A stretch of 64,000 nt of DNA from Longimicrobiales bacterium. Its GTDB lineage: Bacteria; Gemmatimonadota; Gemmatimonadetes; Longimicrobiales; Gaopeijiaceae. The position numbers and the translations under genes were made by a program. The notes beneath the pieces were generated by a model. That model was not told the origin of the DNA, did not search any database, and saw only the letters and a list, made by a program, of their open reading frames with translations. Location: NCBI GenBank assembly GCA_028284495.1, contig JANQRP010000042.1:1-64000 (forward strand), given 5' to 3'. Of this stretch, positions 24,816 to 33,428 are shown one piece after another (within the stretch, counting starts at the first letter, position 1; every line of letters starts with the position of its first letter).

Positions 24816-26084
24816 CTACGCAGGCCGGGCCGAGGCAGTGAGGGCACGGATGTGCGCGAGTTGCAGGAGGTACAGGCGCGCGCCGAGAACCGCGGCGATC
24901 AGCGTCAGTGTGAGCAGGAGCGCGCTCGCTCCGTAGCCCGGATACCAGCCCCTCGCCCACTGGAGACCGCTCGAGAGGACCAGCGCCCAACCCAGAGCCA
25001 CCGGCGCCACCGAGCCGAACCGGTCGAGGGAGCGACCCTTGTACTCCGCGATCGCATATCCGGCGAGCGCGAAAGCTCCGATATGTTCGAGCGCGCGGAA
25101 GATCACCAGGGTCGTAGGCGACACGCCCGGGGGCAGCAGCGTCAGTGCGCCGGTCCAGGTGCCGGATGGCTTGCCCGGTGTGAGGGACGCAGCTGTGAGG
25201 TAGATGAGAAGGAGGGGAAGCGCGACGTGTAGCGTTGGCGCCTCGAATCGTCGCGGGGGCTGTTCGGCGGTGCCCCGCTCGAAGGTGATGCGGGGCGGCG
25301 CGACGCCCCGCATCCAGGCGGCTGCGAGACCGGCGAGCGCGGCGCCCGCCGCGGCACCGGTTGCAACGAACGCTGCGGGAACCAGTGCGACGGTGAGCCA
25401 TGCGGCGGCGGCAAGGAGCGTACGGGGGAGCTTCGCCCGTTCGAAGGAGGTGAACACCGCTCCGATGATCCACCCAGCGGCCGCGCTCAGCGGTACGAGC
25501 GTCCACGCGCGGCCACCGCCGTCGCTGCCGAGCCCGCCGAGCCAGGCCAGCGGCAGGAGGAGATAGACGAGGCCCATGAGTGGAAGCTCCACCCCGGAGG
25601 CTCGTACGGCCCTCCCCACGTCCACACGGGGAACGGACCGCGCGGCGAGCCACGCACCCACGACCGCGCCGGTCGTGTTCGTGGCCACGTCCAGCGGGGA
25701 GGGGAACCGACCGGGTGCGAAGGCCTGCGCCGACTCGATCGCCACGCTGATGCCCATTCCCAGGAAGACCGCGCTCCACGCCAGGCGAGCGCGCGCGGGT
25801 CTCGTCAACTGGTGGATGAACCCGATCGGTACGAACATCGCGACGTTCATCACCAGGTCGAACGTCGTCCAGGTGAGTGAGATCGCATTCGTCGGCGACG
25901 GCACGAAGCGGAACGGCGCGAGCGTGATGACCGCGACCGCCATCAGGAGATAGGCCATCACGGCACGCCCGAGCCGACGGCCGGTCGAACCGAACGGAGC
26001 CGGAGCCGTCAACCGATCAACGACGCATCGGGGGCAACCTCGTGATGACCCGTCCGCACGCGGCCTGGCCAAAATACCCCGCAC
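24816..26084 (-). CDS. VanZ-like membrane protein
   Basis: Up to 422 aa; ATG at 25958 would give 380 aa and may be the true start, since the first 42 residues look non-native. About ten hydrophobic segments. The VanZ signature is clear: LVMNVAMFVPIGFIHQL and, after it, ESAQAFAPGRFPSPLDVATNTTGAVVG; a second weaker half (FRALEHIGAFALAGYAIAEY) follows. VanZ-type proteins are linked to low-level teicoplanin resistance or to membrane roles that remain poorly defined. Downstream of a CPBP gene on the same strand, 269 bp away. Confidence 0.8.
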   Translation of the reverse strand: MRGILARPRADGSSRGCPRCVVDRLTAPAPFGSTGRRLGRAVMAYLLMAVAVITLAPFRFVPSPTNAISLTWTTFDLVMNVAMFVPIGFIHQLTRPARARLAWSAVFLGMGISVAIESAQAFAPGRFPSPLDVATNTTGAVVGAWLAARSVPRVDVGRAVRASGVELPLMGLVYLLLPLAWLGGLGSDGGGRAWTLVPLSAAAGWIIGAVFTSFERAKLPRTLLAAAAWLTVALVPAAFVATGAAAGAALAGLAAAWMRGVAPPRITFERGTAEQPPRRFEAPTLHVALPLLLIYLTAASLTPGKPSGTWTGALTLLPPGVSPTTLVIFRALEHIGAFALAGYAIAEYKGRSLDRFGSVAPVALGWALVLSSGLQWARGWYPGYGASALLLTLTLIAAVLGARLYLLQLAHIRALTASARPA

Positions 26085-26353
26085 CCGAGTGGCCCTTCAC
26101 AAACTGGCCCTTCACAAGTCGAACGCGGCGAGTGTTCTCGCGGTCCAGCGTCACGGCGGAAGTCCAGAGAATCTGAGGCGAACCGGGGGAAGATGCAGAC
26201 GGGGCGGGTGCCGCCGAGCATGAACGTGGTGCGGCGAACTCGGTCGGTGCAAGCATGAGGTGTGATACGGCTCCCGTGCGTCCCGGACGGTCCGGCACGT
26301 GACCGGTGGGCAAAGCCGGCAGGCCTCGGAGACGGCTTCGGCGTTGCGCATCG

Positions 26354-27265
26354 TCAGCGGGTCCGAGCCGGGCGGCCCACCGACTCGCCGCTCGAGCCGT
26401 CGCGGCTCACAACGACGCCGACCGAGAACACGACGACGAGGAGGCCGACCGACGCGAGCATGGGGTCGTACCGGGAGCGCATGCCGGGGAGAAGAGCCAG
26501 GTTCGCCGTGGCGTGGAGAAGGGTTGCGGCGAGCGCCGACCCGGCGGTGCGGCCGTAGATGAGGAGCTGCAGCGTTCGAAGAAGGACCGTGAAGACAGAC
26601 TGCGCGGCCACCCAGCCGACCGGATGCCCCATCTGGAGCCAGGGTATGACGTGCCACCCGGCCCAGACGGTGCCGAGCACGATTCCGGCCCCCAGCTGAC
26701 CGAACAGAGCCACGGCGTCCGCGGTCGCGTACGCCGTCCATCCCACCTCTTCGATCGCGGCAGCACCCAGAAACAGGAGCGACGCCGATGCCAGGACCTG
26801 GGGGGGCGGAAGTCGGTCGAGTGCGTCACCCCCGGGGGCGACGAAAACCGACGTATGCGCCACGATCAACACCACAGGCAGGGCCACGGCCGACAGACAC
26901 CACCACCACGCGGACCCTCTGCGCAACCCGACCCGGAATCGGCCGAACAGCACCCGGACACCTCTCCACCCCGCATCCCTCCAGGCCAGAGTGGCTCCGG
27001 CCACCGCGGGAGTGACGACCATGAGCGCGCTGAGCGGGAGCCCGCCGGGCAAGGGACGCACACTCCATCTCGCCCCGATCCACCAGAACGGGAGGGAGAG
27101 GAGTATGAGCAGGGTGACGAATCGCGCCAGTCGTGCGGCCGCGCCCGGTCGCTCGTGCCCTGCTGGGCGAGCCCTGTCCGCGACTATCCCGCCCTCAGGG
27201 ACTGGAGGATGGGCGCCAGGGCGTCCTTCAGCGTAGCTGACGCGCTGAACCCCGTAAGTGTCCAC
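26354..27265 (-). CDS. CPBP-family intramembrane protease, motif altered
   Basis: Protein of 303 aa; the start at 27265 lies 82 bp inside the TetR gene, and no later ATG is available before residue 81, so an unusual start further down is possible. Six or more membrane segments. CPBP motif 1 reads EEVGWTAY, keeping both glutamates but with threonine where arginine is usual (EExxxR); motif 2 is WAGWHVIPW, motif 3 LHATANLALL. The family includes CAAX prenyl protease-like and bacteriocin-immunity proteins. Second gene of the TetR-controlled unit. Confidence 0.75.
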   Translation of the reverse strand: MDTYGVQRVSYAEGRPGAHPPVPEGGIVADRARPAGHERPGAAARLARFVTLLILLSLPFWWIGARWSVRPLPGGLPLSALMVVTPAVAGATLAWRDAGWRGVRVLFGRFRVGLRRGSAWWWCLSAVALPVVLIVAHTSVFVAPGGDALDRLPPPQVLASASLLFLGAAAIEEVGWTAYATADAVALFGQLGAGIVLGTVWAGWHVIPWLQMGHPVGWVAAQSVFTVLLRTLQLLIYGRTAGSALAATLLHATANLALLPGMRSRYDPMLASVGLLVVVFSVGVVVSRDGSSGESVGRPARTR

Positions 27266-27795
27266 TGCTGAATGTGCAGCCCGTCGACCAGCGCGACGAT
27301 GCAGGACGCGACGGGCCGCACGGGCACGGCGGGATCCACTTCACCCAGCGCCTGACCCCGTTCCAGGAGCGCCACGATCCGGTCCGTAAACGCGCGGATG
27401 GATTCGGCGTAGAGAGCGCCAAAGCGAGCCCTGGTCTCCTCAACGCCGCACACCGCCCAGAACTCGAGCGTGAGCGGAATCGCGATCGGGTCGTCCTCAA
27501 CGGCCCGCGTGATCAGGACGAGCGTCTCCTCGATCTGGTCCAGGACCCCCGTATCGGACGGCTGGTCGGCGTGGAGCTCGTTCCCGACGAAGTCTCGCAT
27601 GAACTCCTCGAAGACGGCAAAGAAGAGGTCCTCCTTGCTGTCGAACGCGAGGTACACGGAGCCCTTCGCGACACCTGCCGCGTCCGCGACCTGCTCCATG
27701 GTCGCGCGCCGGTAGCCGAACTCGGCGAATACCGTCGCTGCCGCACCCAGCAAGCGCTCCCGCCGTGCCTCCTTATCGACCCGTCGCGGCCCCAT
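27184..27795 (-). CDS. TetR-family repressor
   Basis: Protein of 203 aa starting at 27795 (MGPRRVDKEARRERLLGAA). The helix-turn-helix is FGYRRATMEQVADAAGVAKGSVYLAFDSKEDLFF, textbook TetR. The C-terminal domain is helical and binds an unknown ligand. It overlaps the small upstream reading frame by 23 bp and the downstream CPBP gene by 82 bp, so all three are probably co-transcribed. A strong palindrome 312 bp upstream of its start, before the small gene, is the likely operator. Confidence 0.9.
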   Translation of the reverse strand: MGPRRVDKEARRERLLGAAATVFAEFGYRRATMEQVADAAGVAKGSVYLAFDSKEDLFFAVFEEFMRDFVGNELHADQPSDTGVLDQIEETLVLITRAVEDDPIAIPLTLEFWAVCGVEETRARFGALYAESIRAFTDRIVALLERGQALGEVDPAVPVRPVASCIVALVDGLHIQQWTLTGFSASATLKDALAPILQSLRAG

Positions 27796-28036
27796 CCCCT
27801 GCCTCCGTACCCGAGTCGTCCGGAGCCGCCGATCCGGCGCTCCTCGCAACGGACTCGTGTCGAGCTCTCCAGCGCCCGAACGGAAGCACCGGCGCCAGGT
27901 CCGCACGCAGGCCGTAGATGAAGGCCGACGCCTTCGGCGTGCGCCGAGGCACTCCAGGCCCACGAATGACGATTCCGGGAATCGACGGCGCGTGCCTGGT
28001 CCGTGGCTCTATCGTTTGGATCCTCACCCTCTCCAT
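27773..28036 (-). CDS. small basic protein preceding the TetR gene, unknown
   Basis: Reading frame of 87 aa (MERVRIQTIEPRTRHAPSIPG at the start) with a near-ideal ribosome site, AAAGGAGATCAG, directly before ATG. It ends inside the first codons of the TetR gene. It is rich in Arg and Pro and has no membrane segment, signal peptide or known motif. The strong ribosome site and the operator upstream suggest a real leader gene of the operon; it could also be a non-functional 5' frame. Confidence 0.45.
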   Translation of the reverse strand: MERVRIQTIEPRTRHAPSIPGIVIRGPGVPRRTPKASAFIYGLRADLAPVLPFGRWRARHESVARSAGSAAPDDSGTEAGDGAATGR

Positions 28037-28106
28037 CTGATCTCCTTTCCGATTGGTCATGACGCTACGGAACTCCCGAGCGCAGAGTGGCGCACGACAC
28101 AGATAA

Positions 28107-28126
28107 ATGACTGACCAGTCAGTCAT
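28107..28126. promoter_or_regulatory. probable TetR operator
   Basis: TGACTGAC-CA-GTCAGTCA with flanking A and T gives 9 bp arms around a 2 bp centre. It lies 71 bp upstream of the small gene's start and between the two divergently arranged or adjacent minus-strand units. The form is typical of TetR operators; the adjacent repressor is the obvious candidate. Confidence 0.7.
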
Positions 28127-28200
28127 AATATGATCCGCAAGGAAATGACCGTCAACATCGATTCGGACTCGACCGTGACGCGCGGACGCGCAGGTGGGCC

Positions 28201-28836
28201 CTACTCCGGAAAACCCGTCGCGAAGAAAGGTAGAAAGGCGGCAGCGTTCACCAGCGCGTGACTGACGATCGGCCAACCGACCGAATCACTCCGCCGGGTC
28301 ATCACCATCCAGACAGCGCCAAGGGCCAGGGATCCACCGACCAGGCCTGCGAAGCCATACGCGAACACCACGCCATCGGAGAAGAACAGCGGAACATGCC
28401 ACACCGTGAAGAGGCTCAGCCCCAGCACCTCGTAGGCGAGTTCATCTCCGGAATTCGCGCGGAACGTGCGCCGCCAGGCGAGCTCCTCCAGCGGGCCATT
28501 GATCACGGCGGTCAGGAGAGCCAGGGCCACCATGCCCGGCTCTGCTGCGGCCGAGTGGGCCGAGTTCGCTGCGATGAACACAAGGGTCGGCAGAGCGATG
28601 GCCGTGGCCGCGATCCAGGTCGGCGATCGATCCAGGGCCACCCGAACCCGATACGGTCCGTCCCCGAACACGACCGCGACGGGCACACAGAATCCCACCC
28701 AGTACAGCACCATCACGGTCATGTAGCCGGCAAGCGGTCCCAGAGCCCTGGTGGCAATGGGCACAACGGCCGACATGACCAGTGTGAGCCCGAGCCCGGC
28801 CAGGGCGAGACGGCGTCTGCGGGTGTGAGCGGACAT
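28201..28836 (-). CDS. CPBP-family intramembrane protein
   Basis: Protein of 211 aa with about seven membrane segments. CPBP motifs are complete: LEELAWRRTFR contains the EExxxR, FTVWHVPLF gives the FxxxH pair, and SHALVNAAAF the last histidine/asparagine. Members cleave or bind prenylated or bacteriocin-like substrates in the membrane; here no substrate gene is seen. Stands upstream of the TetR operator on the same strand, and is unrelated in detail to the other CPBP protein at 26.4-27.3 kb. Confidence 0.8.
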   Translation of the reverse strand: MSAHTRRRRLALAGLGLTLVMSAVVPIATRALGPLAGYMTVMVLYWVGFCVPVAVVFGDGPYRVRVALDRSPTWIAATAIALPTLVFIAANSAHSAAAEPGMVALALLTAVINGPLEELAWRRTFRANSGDELAYEVLGLSLFTVWHVPLFFSDGVVFAYGFAGLVGGSLALGAVWMVMTRRSDSVGWPIVSHALVNAAAFLPFFATGFPE

Positions 28837-29373
28837 GGGAGACTCTCGAGACTGTCTACGTCGAGGATCGCCGCGAAGGCGCGCCGGTCGAGCGCAGCGT
28901 CACCACCGCGACGCCCACCCGAACCGATCCTTCATGGACTCCTTGCCAATAGCGAAACTCGCCGCAAACTGGGGCCGCTGGACGGTCGTTCTGACACTCG
29001 TCGCCGGGATCGCGATGCCGATCGTACTCACCATGGTGGGCATGATCACCACGTGGCGACGGTCGGGATCCTGCCGGGGGCGTGCTTCTGGTGCGGCAGC
29101 ACGTTCCCGGACCCGATCTCGTAGGTCGAGAACGAGCGTATGCGGCAGGACGGTTGCCACGTCCTGTAGCTGAAGGTCGCCGGCGCAAGCGGGAACCGCC
29201 TGGAACTCCCGGATAGCGCGACTGAAACCGCAGGTGTCTCCGGCTTCGGACGTGCGCTCGACGAGCTTCGGAGGCTCCTCTCCGAAGGGGGAGGGCTCCC
29301 TCCTTGTCGGCGAGTTCGCTTGCGGGCCCATGCGACGGGTGGCGTGGGTTCGAGAGGAGACCCGTGGGTCTTC
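28837..29373. other. gene-poor stretch with gene and attC remnants
   Basis: Contains a short plus-strand frame (28934-29173) with one membrane-like segment (WTVVLTLVAGIAMPIVLTMVG) whose tail turns to arginine-rich noise, probably a broken gene. A type-B attC left end lies at 29151-29186. The rest shows no coding signal. Confidence 0.4.
29151..29186 (+). repeat. relic of a type-B attC (left end only)
   Basis: CCACGTCCTGTAGCTGAAGG and then TCGCCGGCGC match the flank and left end of site B1 (CCACGTCCTGTAACTGGAGG, TTGCCGCC). The type-B interior and right arm are absent. It shows that the array once included this region or that the end was copied here. Confidence 0.5.
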
Positions 29374-30219
29374 CTACCGGAGTCGCGCCGAGATCTCATG
29401 TAGCCGGATGAGCGACTGTACGTAGAGGGGGAAGGCCGCGAGATCCTCGACATACTGGAGTACGTACATCAGTGCCGCGAGAACCAGTCCGTATTCCGCG
29501 GTCGGTCCGTCGACGAGTTCGACCGGTGCGAATACGAGGAGCAGCACGACGCAGAGGAAGAGGACCGCGTAGTTCAGGGTTTCGAGGTCCGAGAGGCGGA
29601 TTCTCCAACGCATCAGTCGGTTGAAGTGGGCGGAGGGGCGCCTGGTTCCCGGATTGGAGATGATCGCTACCTGCTTCTCCAGCTCGTCATTGTAGCCGGC
29701 GTTCAGGCGGTAGTTGAGACTGGCGGTCGCCCCATACTGAAGCACCATGACGCACGCCAGAGCCACGCACGCCCACGACACCCGCGGGCTGATCGACGCG
29801 AGGATCACCAGCGTGCCAACGAGGCTGACTGCACCCATCGCGATGCCTGGGAGCGACTCCTCGAGGAATTCGACGAACTCGCCCACGAGGCCAACCCTCG
29901 CCGAGATCGTCGATACGGGGGTTCCGCGGTCGCGTTCCCTCGCCACCAACTCCGAAGCGGTCGCCTCGTAGGCGCCGGCGTACGCCCGCGTGTCGACGAA
30001 GCGTCGAATCGAACCGATCGCAACCGCGGCTATGGCGACCAGTGCAAGCTCGAACACCCCAGCGACGCTTCCGCCGAGCAGGCCGTTGATCGCAAGGCCG
30101 ATGAAGAGGGGGAAGAGTAGTACGGCCCCCCCTTCGAGAGCGACGAGCACGAGGGTCGCGATGATCCTGAACTTGAATCGCGAGACGAGTGAGCCGACCG
30201 AAACCCCCTGCGAACTCAC
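29374..30219 (-). CDS. ABC-type six-transmembrane domain protein without ATPase
   Basis: Protein of 281 aa with about six membrane helices (IIATLVLVALEGGAVLLFPLFIGLAIN; FELALVAIAAVAIGS; GAVSLVGTLVILASI; ACVALACVMVLQYG; LNYAVLFLCVVLLLVF). It matches the ABC-exporter transmembrane fold (RFVDTRAYAGAYEATASELVA) but has no Walker A, signature or Walker B, and no partner ATPase is adjacent. The ATG overlaps the TetR stop (ATGA), so the two are co-translated. Family members are of unknown substrate. Confidence 0.75.
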   Translation of the reverse strand: MSSQGVSVGSLVSRFKFRIIATLVLVALEGGAVLLFPLFIGLAINGLLGGSVAGVFELALVAIAAVAIGSIRRFVDTRAYAGAYEATASELVARERDRGTPVSTISARVGLVGEFVEFLEESLPGIAMGAVSLVGTLVILASISPRVSWACVALACVMVLQYGATASLNYRLNAGYNDELEKQVAIISNPGTRRPSAHFNRLMRWRIRLSDLETLNYAVLFLCVVLLLVFAPVELVDGPTAEYGLVLAALMYVLQYVEDLAAFPLYVQSLIRLHEISARLR

Positions 30220-30803
30220 TTCGAGTCGTCCGAGCGGAGCGTAGTCACAAGTCGTTCAGCTGCCGCCGCGAGTGCGTCCTGATGGGACGCCTGCACCTCG
30301 AGTGGCGTGAGGCTCTCGCTCGTCATGCTCAGGGCCGTGAGGCCGCCGGCAACCTCGAGGCACGCTCTGCGCGAAGCGTGGGGATAACATGTACCCAGCT
30401 CGTCCGCGAGAAGGTCGATCATCTCTTCGACGAAGCGGGCGATCCGGTCCCGCGCCTCATCGTGCTCCGCCGCTGTCGCCACGATCCGGTCCATCACCCG
30501 GTCCGGCCGTGTCCGCGGCCACCCGAAGAGTGACCGCACGAGGGTCTGCGAGCGGTCGGTGGTCGGGAGAGACACGAGGAGTGCCTTCAGATCTTCGGAA
30601 TACCGCCCGACAGCTCGATCCACCCAGGCCACGAGGAGCTGGTCGCGATTCCCGATGTGGTGACGGATCAGGCTTCGTCGTAGCCCTGCGGCAGCGGCAA
30701 GACGCTCAAGGGTTGTCCCTTCCAGTCCGTGGGTCGCGACGCATTCCTCGAAGGCGTCGAGGATCTCATTCCTGCGAGTCTCGGTAACGCGTGGTCTGGC
30801 CAT
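30216..30803 (-). CDS. TetR-family regulator beside the efflux operon
   Basis: Protein of 195 aa. The DNA-binding domain is MARPRVTETRRNEILDAFEECVATHGLEGTTLERLAAAAGLRRSLIRHHIGNRDQLLV, and the rest is helical ligand domain (MIDLLADELG, ACLEVAGGLTALS). Divergent from the tripartite efflux operon with 45 bp between the starts. That gap holds an inverted repeat overlapping the efflux promoter, so it most likely represses both units. Confidence 0.9.
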   Translation of the reverse strand: MARPRVTETRRNEILDAFEECVATHGLEGTTLERLAAAAGLRRSLIRHHIGNRDQLLVAWVDRAVGRYSEDLKALLVSLPTTDRSQTLVRSLFGWPRTRPDRVMDRIVATAAEHDEARDRIARFVEEMIDLLADELGTCYPHASRRACLEVAGGLTALSMTSESLTPLEVQASHQDALAAAAERLVTTLRSDDSK

Positions 30804-30807
30804 TGAT

Positions 30808-30842
30808 TGTCATGTTGACAGGAAACGTGTATTCAGTAAATT
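30808..30842 (+). promoter_or_regulatory. efflux-operon promoter with overlapping operator
   Basis: TTGACA (30815-30820), 16 nt, TAAATT (30837-30842) is a good sigma-70 type promoter. The -35 box is embedded in TGTCA-TGT-TGACA (30808-30820), a perfect 5 bp dyad and probable TetR site. With the start codon at 30849 the transcript would begin at or almost at the ATG, so translation may be leaderless. Confidence 0.55.
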
Positions 30843-30848
30843 GTCATC

Positions 30849-32264
30849 ATGATGATCAATCCGAAACCCCTCGCTCGAATCGGAGCCGCGTGCGCGATGG
30901 TGGGGGTCGCGCTGGTGTTCACCGGATGCGGCGCCGCCCGGCCCGGCGCAGACGTCGTCGCGGCCGATGTGTGGCAAACGCTCCCTGCGCAATGGAGCGC
31001 TGCGCCTTCCGATCAGCCCGGAGGACCCCTCACGGCGCACTTCCTCACTCTGATCGAGGACACTCGGCTGGAGGCGCTGATCGCGGAGGCGTTCGAGGCG
31101 AATCACGATCTGCTGGCCTCTGCGCGACGGCTCGACGCGGCGGTGAGAGGTCTGATCGAGACGAAGGCCTCGAGCTGGCCTGAGCTCGTCGCCGAGCTTC
31201 GCCGCACGCGGACGAATCTCACCTTTGATGGCACCATCGCCACGGAGGAGCGACTCGTGCTCGCCAGCTCGTGGGAGATCGACCTGTGGGGGAGACTCGC
31301 CAAGCTCGACCGGGCGAACGTCGCGGAGGTCGAGAGGCTCGCGCTCGATTTCGCCGCGGCGCGGGATGCCCTGGGCGCGCGCGTGATCCAAAGCTGGCTC
31401 GAACTCGTTTCGATTCGAAGTGCATTGCAGGTCGAGGAGACACGAGTCGTGATCCTCGAGCGGCTTCAGGCGACGATCCAGCGCCGCTACCGGACCGGCA
31501 TCGGGACGCTGGACGATCTGGCGGTGGCCCGCGCGGCTACGGACGTGGCGATGGCGAACGTGGTCGCGCTGCACGCCGAACGGGAGGCCGCACGGAGGGC
31601 CCTCGAGGTGTACCTCGGGCGACCGCCACGGGCGTCCCTGAGTGGCACCGCGACGTGGCCTGAGATCGGATCTGTCCAGGTCGGCTACCCTCTGTCGGCA
31701 CTACTCGCTCGAAATGACGTCGCTGCCGCGGTCCGGAGGCTTGAGGCCGCGGACGCCGCTGCCGCCGCGGCTGTTCGCGCGCGTCTCCCATCGCTCAGAC
31801 TCTCGGCCGAGGGTGGACGGGGGCGGGGCACGACCGTCAGCGACGCGATCTCGGTGGGGTCGGCCTGGACCCTCCTTACCGGGGTTACCCAGCCGATCTT
31901 TCAGCGAGGGCTCCTGCGGGCCCGGTCCGACGCGCGAAGGCTGGAGTTCGAGGCCGCGTCCGAAGAACTCGTCGCCGTGGTGTGGCGTGCGGCCGCGGAG
32001 GTCGAGGACGCACTCGCTCGGGAACAGGCGCTTCTGCGGCAACGGAGCCTCCTCACCAGCGCGGCCGCGAAGACAGCCAGGGCCATCCGGATTCAGGAGG
32101 AGCGGTACCGACTCGGCCTTTCGAGCGTTGTCGAACTCCTCTCGACACGCAGCAATGAGCTCGACCTGCGGCGGCAGGTCATCGCGATGGAGGCGGAGCT
32201 GTTGGGGAACCGGATCGCCCTCGCGCTCGCCGTCGGCGCGTCGTTCGCGGAGGTGGAGTCTTGA
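30849..32264 (+). CDS. efflux outer-membrane factor (TolC/OprM family)
   Basis: Protein of 471 aa with lipoprotein leader (VFTGCGAARPG). Two repeats of the OEP family follow: LEALIAEAFEANHDLLASARRLDAAV, WEIDLWGRLAKLDRANVAEVERL, then the second half (VGYPLSALLARNDVAAAVRRLEAADA, QPIFQRGLLRARSDARRLEFEAA). It forms the trimeric outer-membrane channel of a tripartite pump. First gene of a three-gene operon; its TGA overlaps the TTG start of the adaptor gene. Substrate not predictable from the sequence. Confidence 0.9.
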   Translation: MMINPKPLARIGAACAMVGVALVFTGCGAARPGADVVAADVWQTLPAQWSAAPSDQPGGPLTAHFLTLIEDTRLEALIAEAFEANHDLLASARRLDAAVRGLIETKASSWPELVAELRRTRTNLTFDGTIATEERLVLASSWEIDLWGRLAKLDRANVAEVERLALDFAAARDALGARVIQSWLELVSIRSALQVEETRVVILERLQATIQRRYRTGIGTLDDLAVARAATDVAMANVVALHAEREAARRALEVYLGRPPRASLSGTATWPEIGSVQVGYPLSALLARNDVAAAVRRLEAADAAAAAAVRARLPSLRLSAEGGRGRGTTVSDAISVGSAWTLLTGVTQPIFQRGLLRARSDARRLEFEAASEELVAVVWRAAAEVEDALAREQALLRQRSLLTSAAAKTARAIRIQEERYRLGLSSVVELLSTRSNELDLRRQVIAMEAELLGNRIALALAVGASFAEVES

Positions 32265-33427
32265 TCAGCCGCCACCCTCCGGCCCGCTCGTGGCTGATCG
32301 GCGGCAGCGTCGTCGTGGCTGCGGTGCTCACAGTCTCTCCACTGCTGCGATCGAGTTCTCCTGCACCCGCGGATGCACCGGGCACCTCGACCGTCGACGC
32401 CGGGTCCCGCACGGTCACGGTGATTTCGGTGTCACCGGCAGAGTACCGCGCCGAGGTTTCGGCGTTCGCGGAAGTGCGGCCCCGCTGGGTCTCCACGATA
32501 CGTGCCGCGGTGGGAGGGCGGCTCGTGCACCTGTCGAGCCGTCTTGAGCCGGGCAGCCGCGTGCAGGAAGGTGAGGTCCTCGCGGTCGTCGATAGTACGG
32601 CCCGCGTCGCGGATGTCGCCGAGGCGACGAATCGGATCGCCGCGGCCGAGCTCGCGCTTGTCCGCGCAGAACAGGAGGCGCAGGAGGCGCGTCTCAGCTG
32701 GGAGGAATCGGGGTTGGTCGGCGATCCGCTCTCCAGCCTCGTCCTCCGCAGGCCGTACGTAGCGGCGGCAGAGGCCGAACTCGCGGCTGCACGGGCGGCC
32801 CGGACCCTTGCGGAGGACCGGAAGGCTGACGCCACGATCAGGGCCCCCTTCGACGGCGTCGTCACCGAGCGCTTCGTCAGCCGTGGAGAGACACTCTCGG
32901 AGGGTGAACTCGTCGCTTCACTCTTTGCCGCGGGCCCCTTCGATCTCACGATCCCCCTCAGTGCGGACGACTGGGAGAAGCTCCCCGAGCAGCTTCCGGG
33001 TACGGTCGCATCGGTGCGTGAGCCCACCTCGGGGCGCGAAGCCCGAGCACGGGTCCTCAGGAGCGGTGGCTCCGTCGACCCTTCGACTCGCATGCGTGCC
33101 CTCCACCTCGTGGTGGCTGACCCCCACGCCGCCGACGGCGCGCTTCTTCCGGGGTCGTTCGTCGAGGTCCGAATCCCTGGTCGGAGGATCGCCGGGCTAC
33201 TCCGGCTTCCCGAAGGCGTACTGACCCGCGAAGGCAGGATCTGGTACGTCGACGAGAACGACCTTCTTCAGAGCTTCGCCGCCGTTCCGAGCTTCACGAG
33301 CCCCGGTGTGATCTACGTCCCCGCGCCCGCCGCGGCGCCGGCGAGCTGGCGGATCGTCCGGTATCCTCTCGGGAGCTACCTGGCGGGTCAGTCCGTGGTG
33401 CCGAAGTCCGACGAGACCGGGGGCTAG
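32261..33427 (+). CDS. RND efflux periplasmic adaptor (HlyD/AcrA family)
   Basis: Protein of 388 aa, TTG start in a TTGA overlap with the upstream stop. A short N-terminal membrane anchor is followed by the lipoyl/hairpin region (EVRPRWVSTIRAAVGGRLVHLSSRLEPGSRVQEGEVLAVVD, alpha-hairpin ATNRIAAAELALVRAEQEAQEA) and the beta-barrel half (ATIRAPFDGVVTERFVSRGETLSEGELVASLFA). It bridges the inner-membrane pump to the outer-membrane factor. One base lies between its stop and the pump start. Confidence 0.9.
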   Translation: MISRHPPARSWLIGGSVVVAAVLTVSPLLRSSSPAPADAPGTSTVDAGSRTVTVISVSPAEYRAEVSAFAEVRPRWVSTIRAAVGGRLVHLSSRLEPGSRVQEGEVLAVVDSTARVADVAEATNRIAAAELALVRAEQEAQEARLSWEESGLVGDPLSSLVLRRPYVAAAEAELAAARAARTLAEDRKADATIRAPFDGVVTERFVSRGETLSEGELVASLFAAGPFDLTIPLSADDWEKLPEQLPGTVASVREPTSGREARARVLRSGGSVDPSTRMRALHLVVADPHAADGALLPGSFVEVRIPGRRIAGLLRLPEGVLTREGRIWYVDENDLLQSFAAVPSFTSPGVIYVPAPAAAPASWRIVRYPLGSYLAGQSVVPKSDETGG

Positions 33428-33428
33428 C

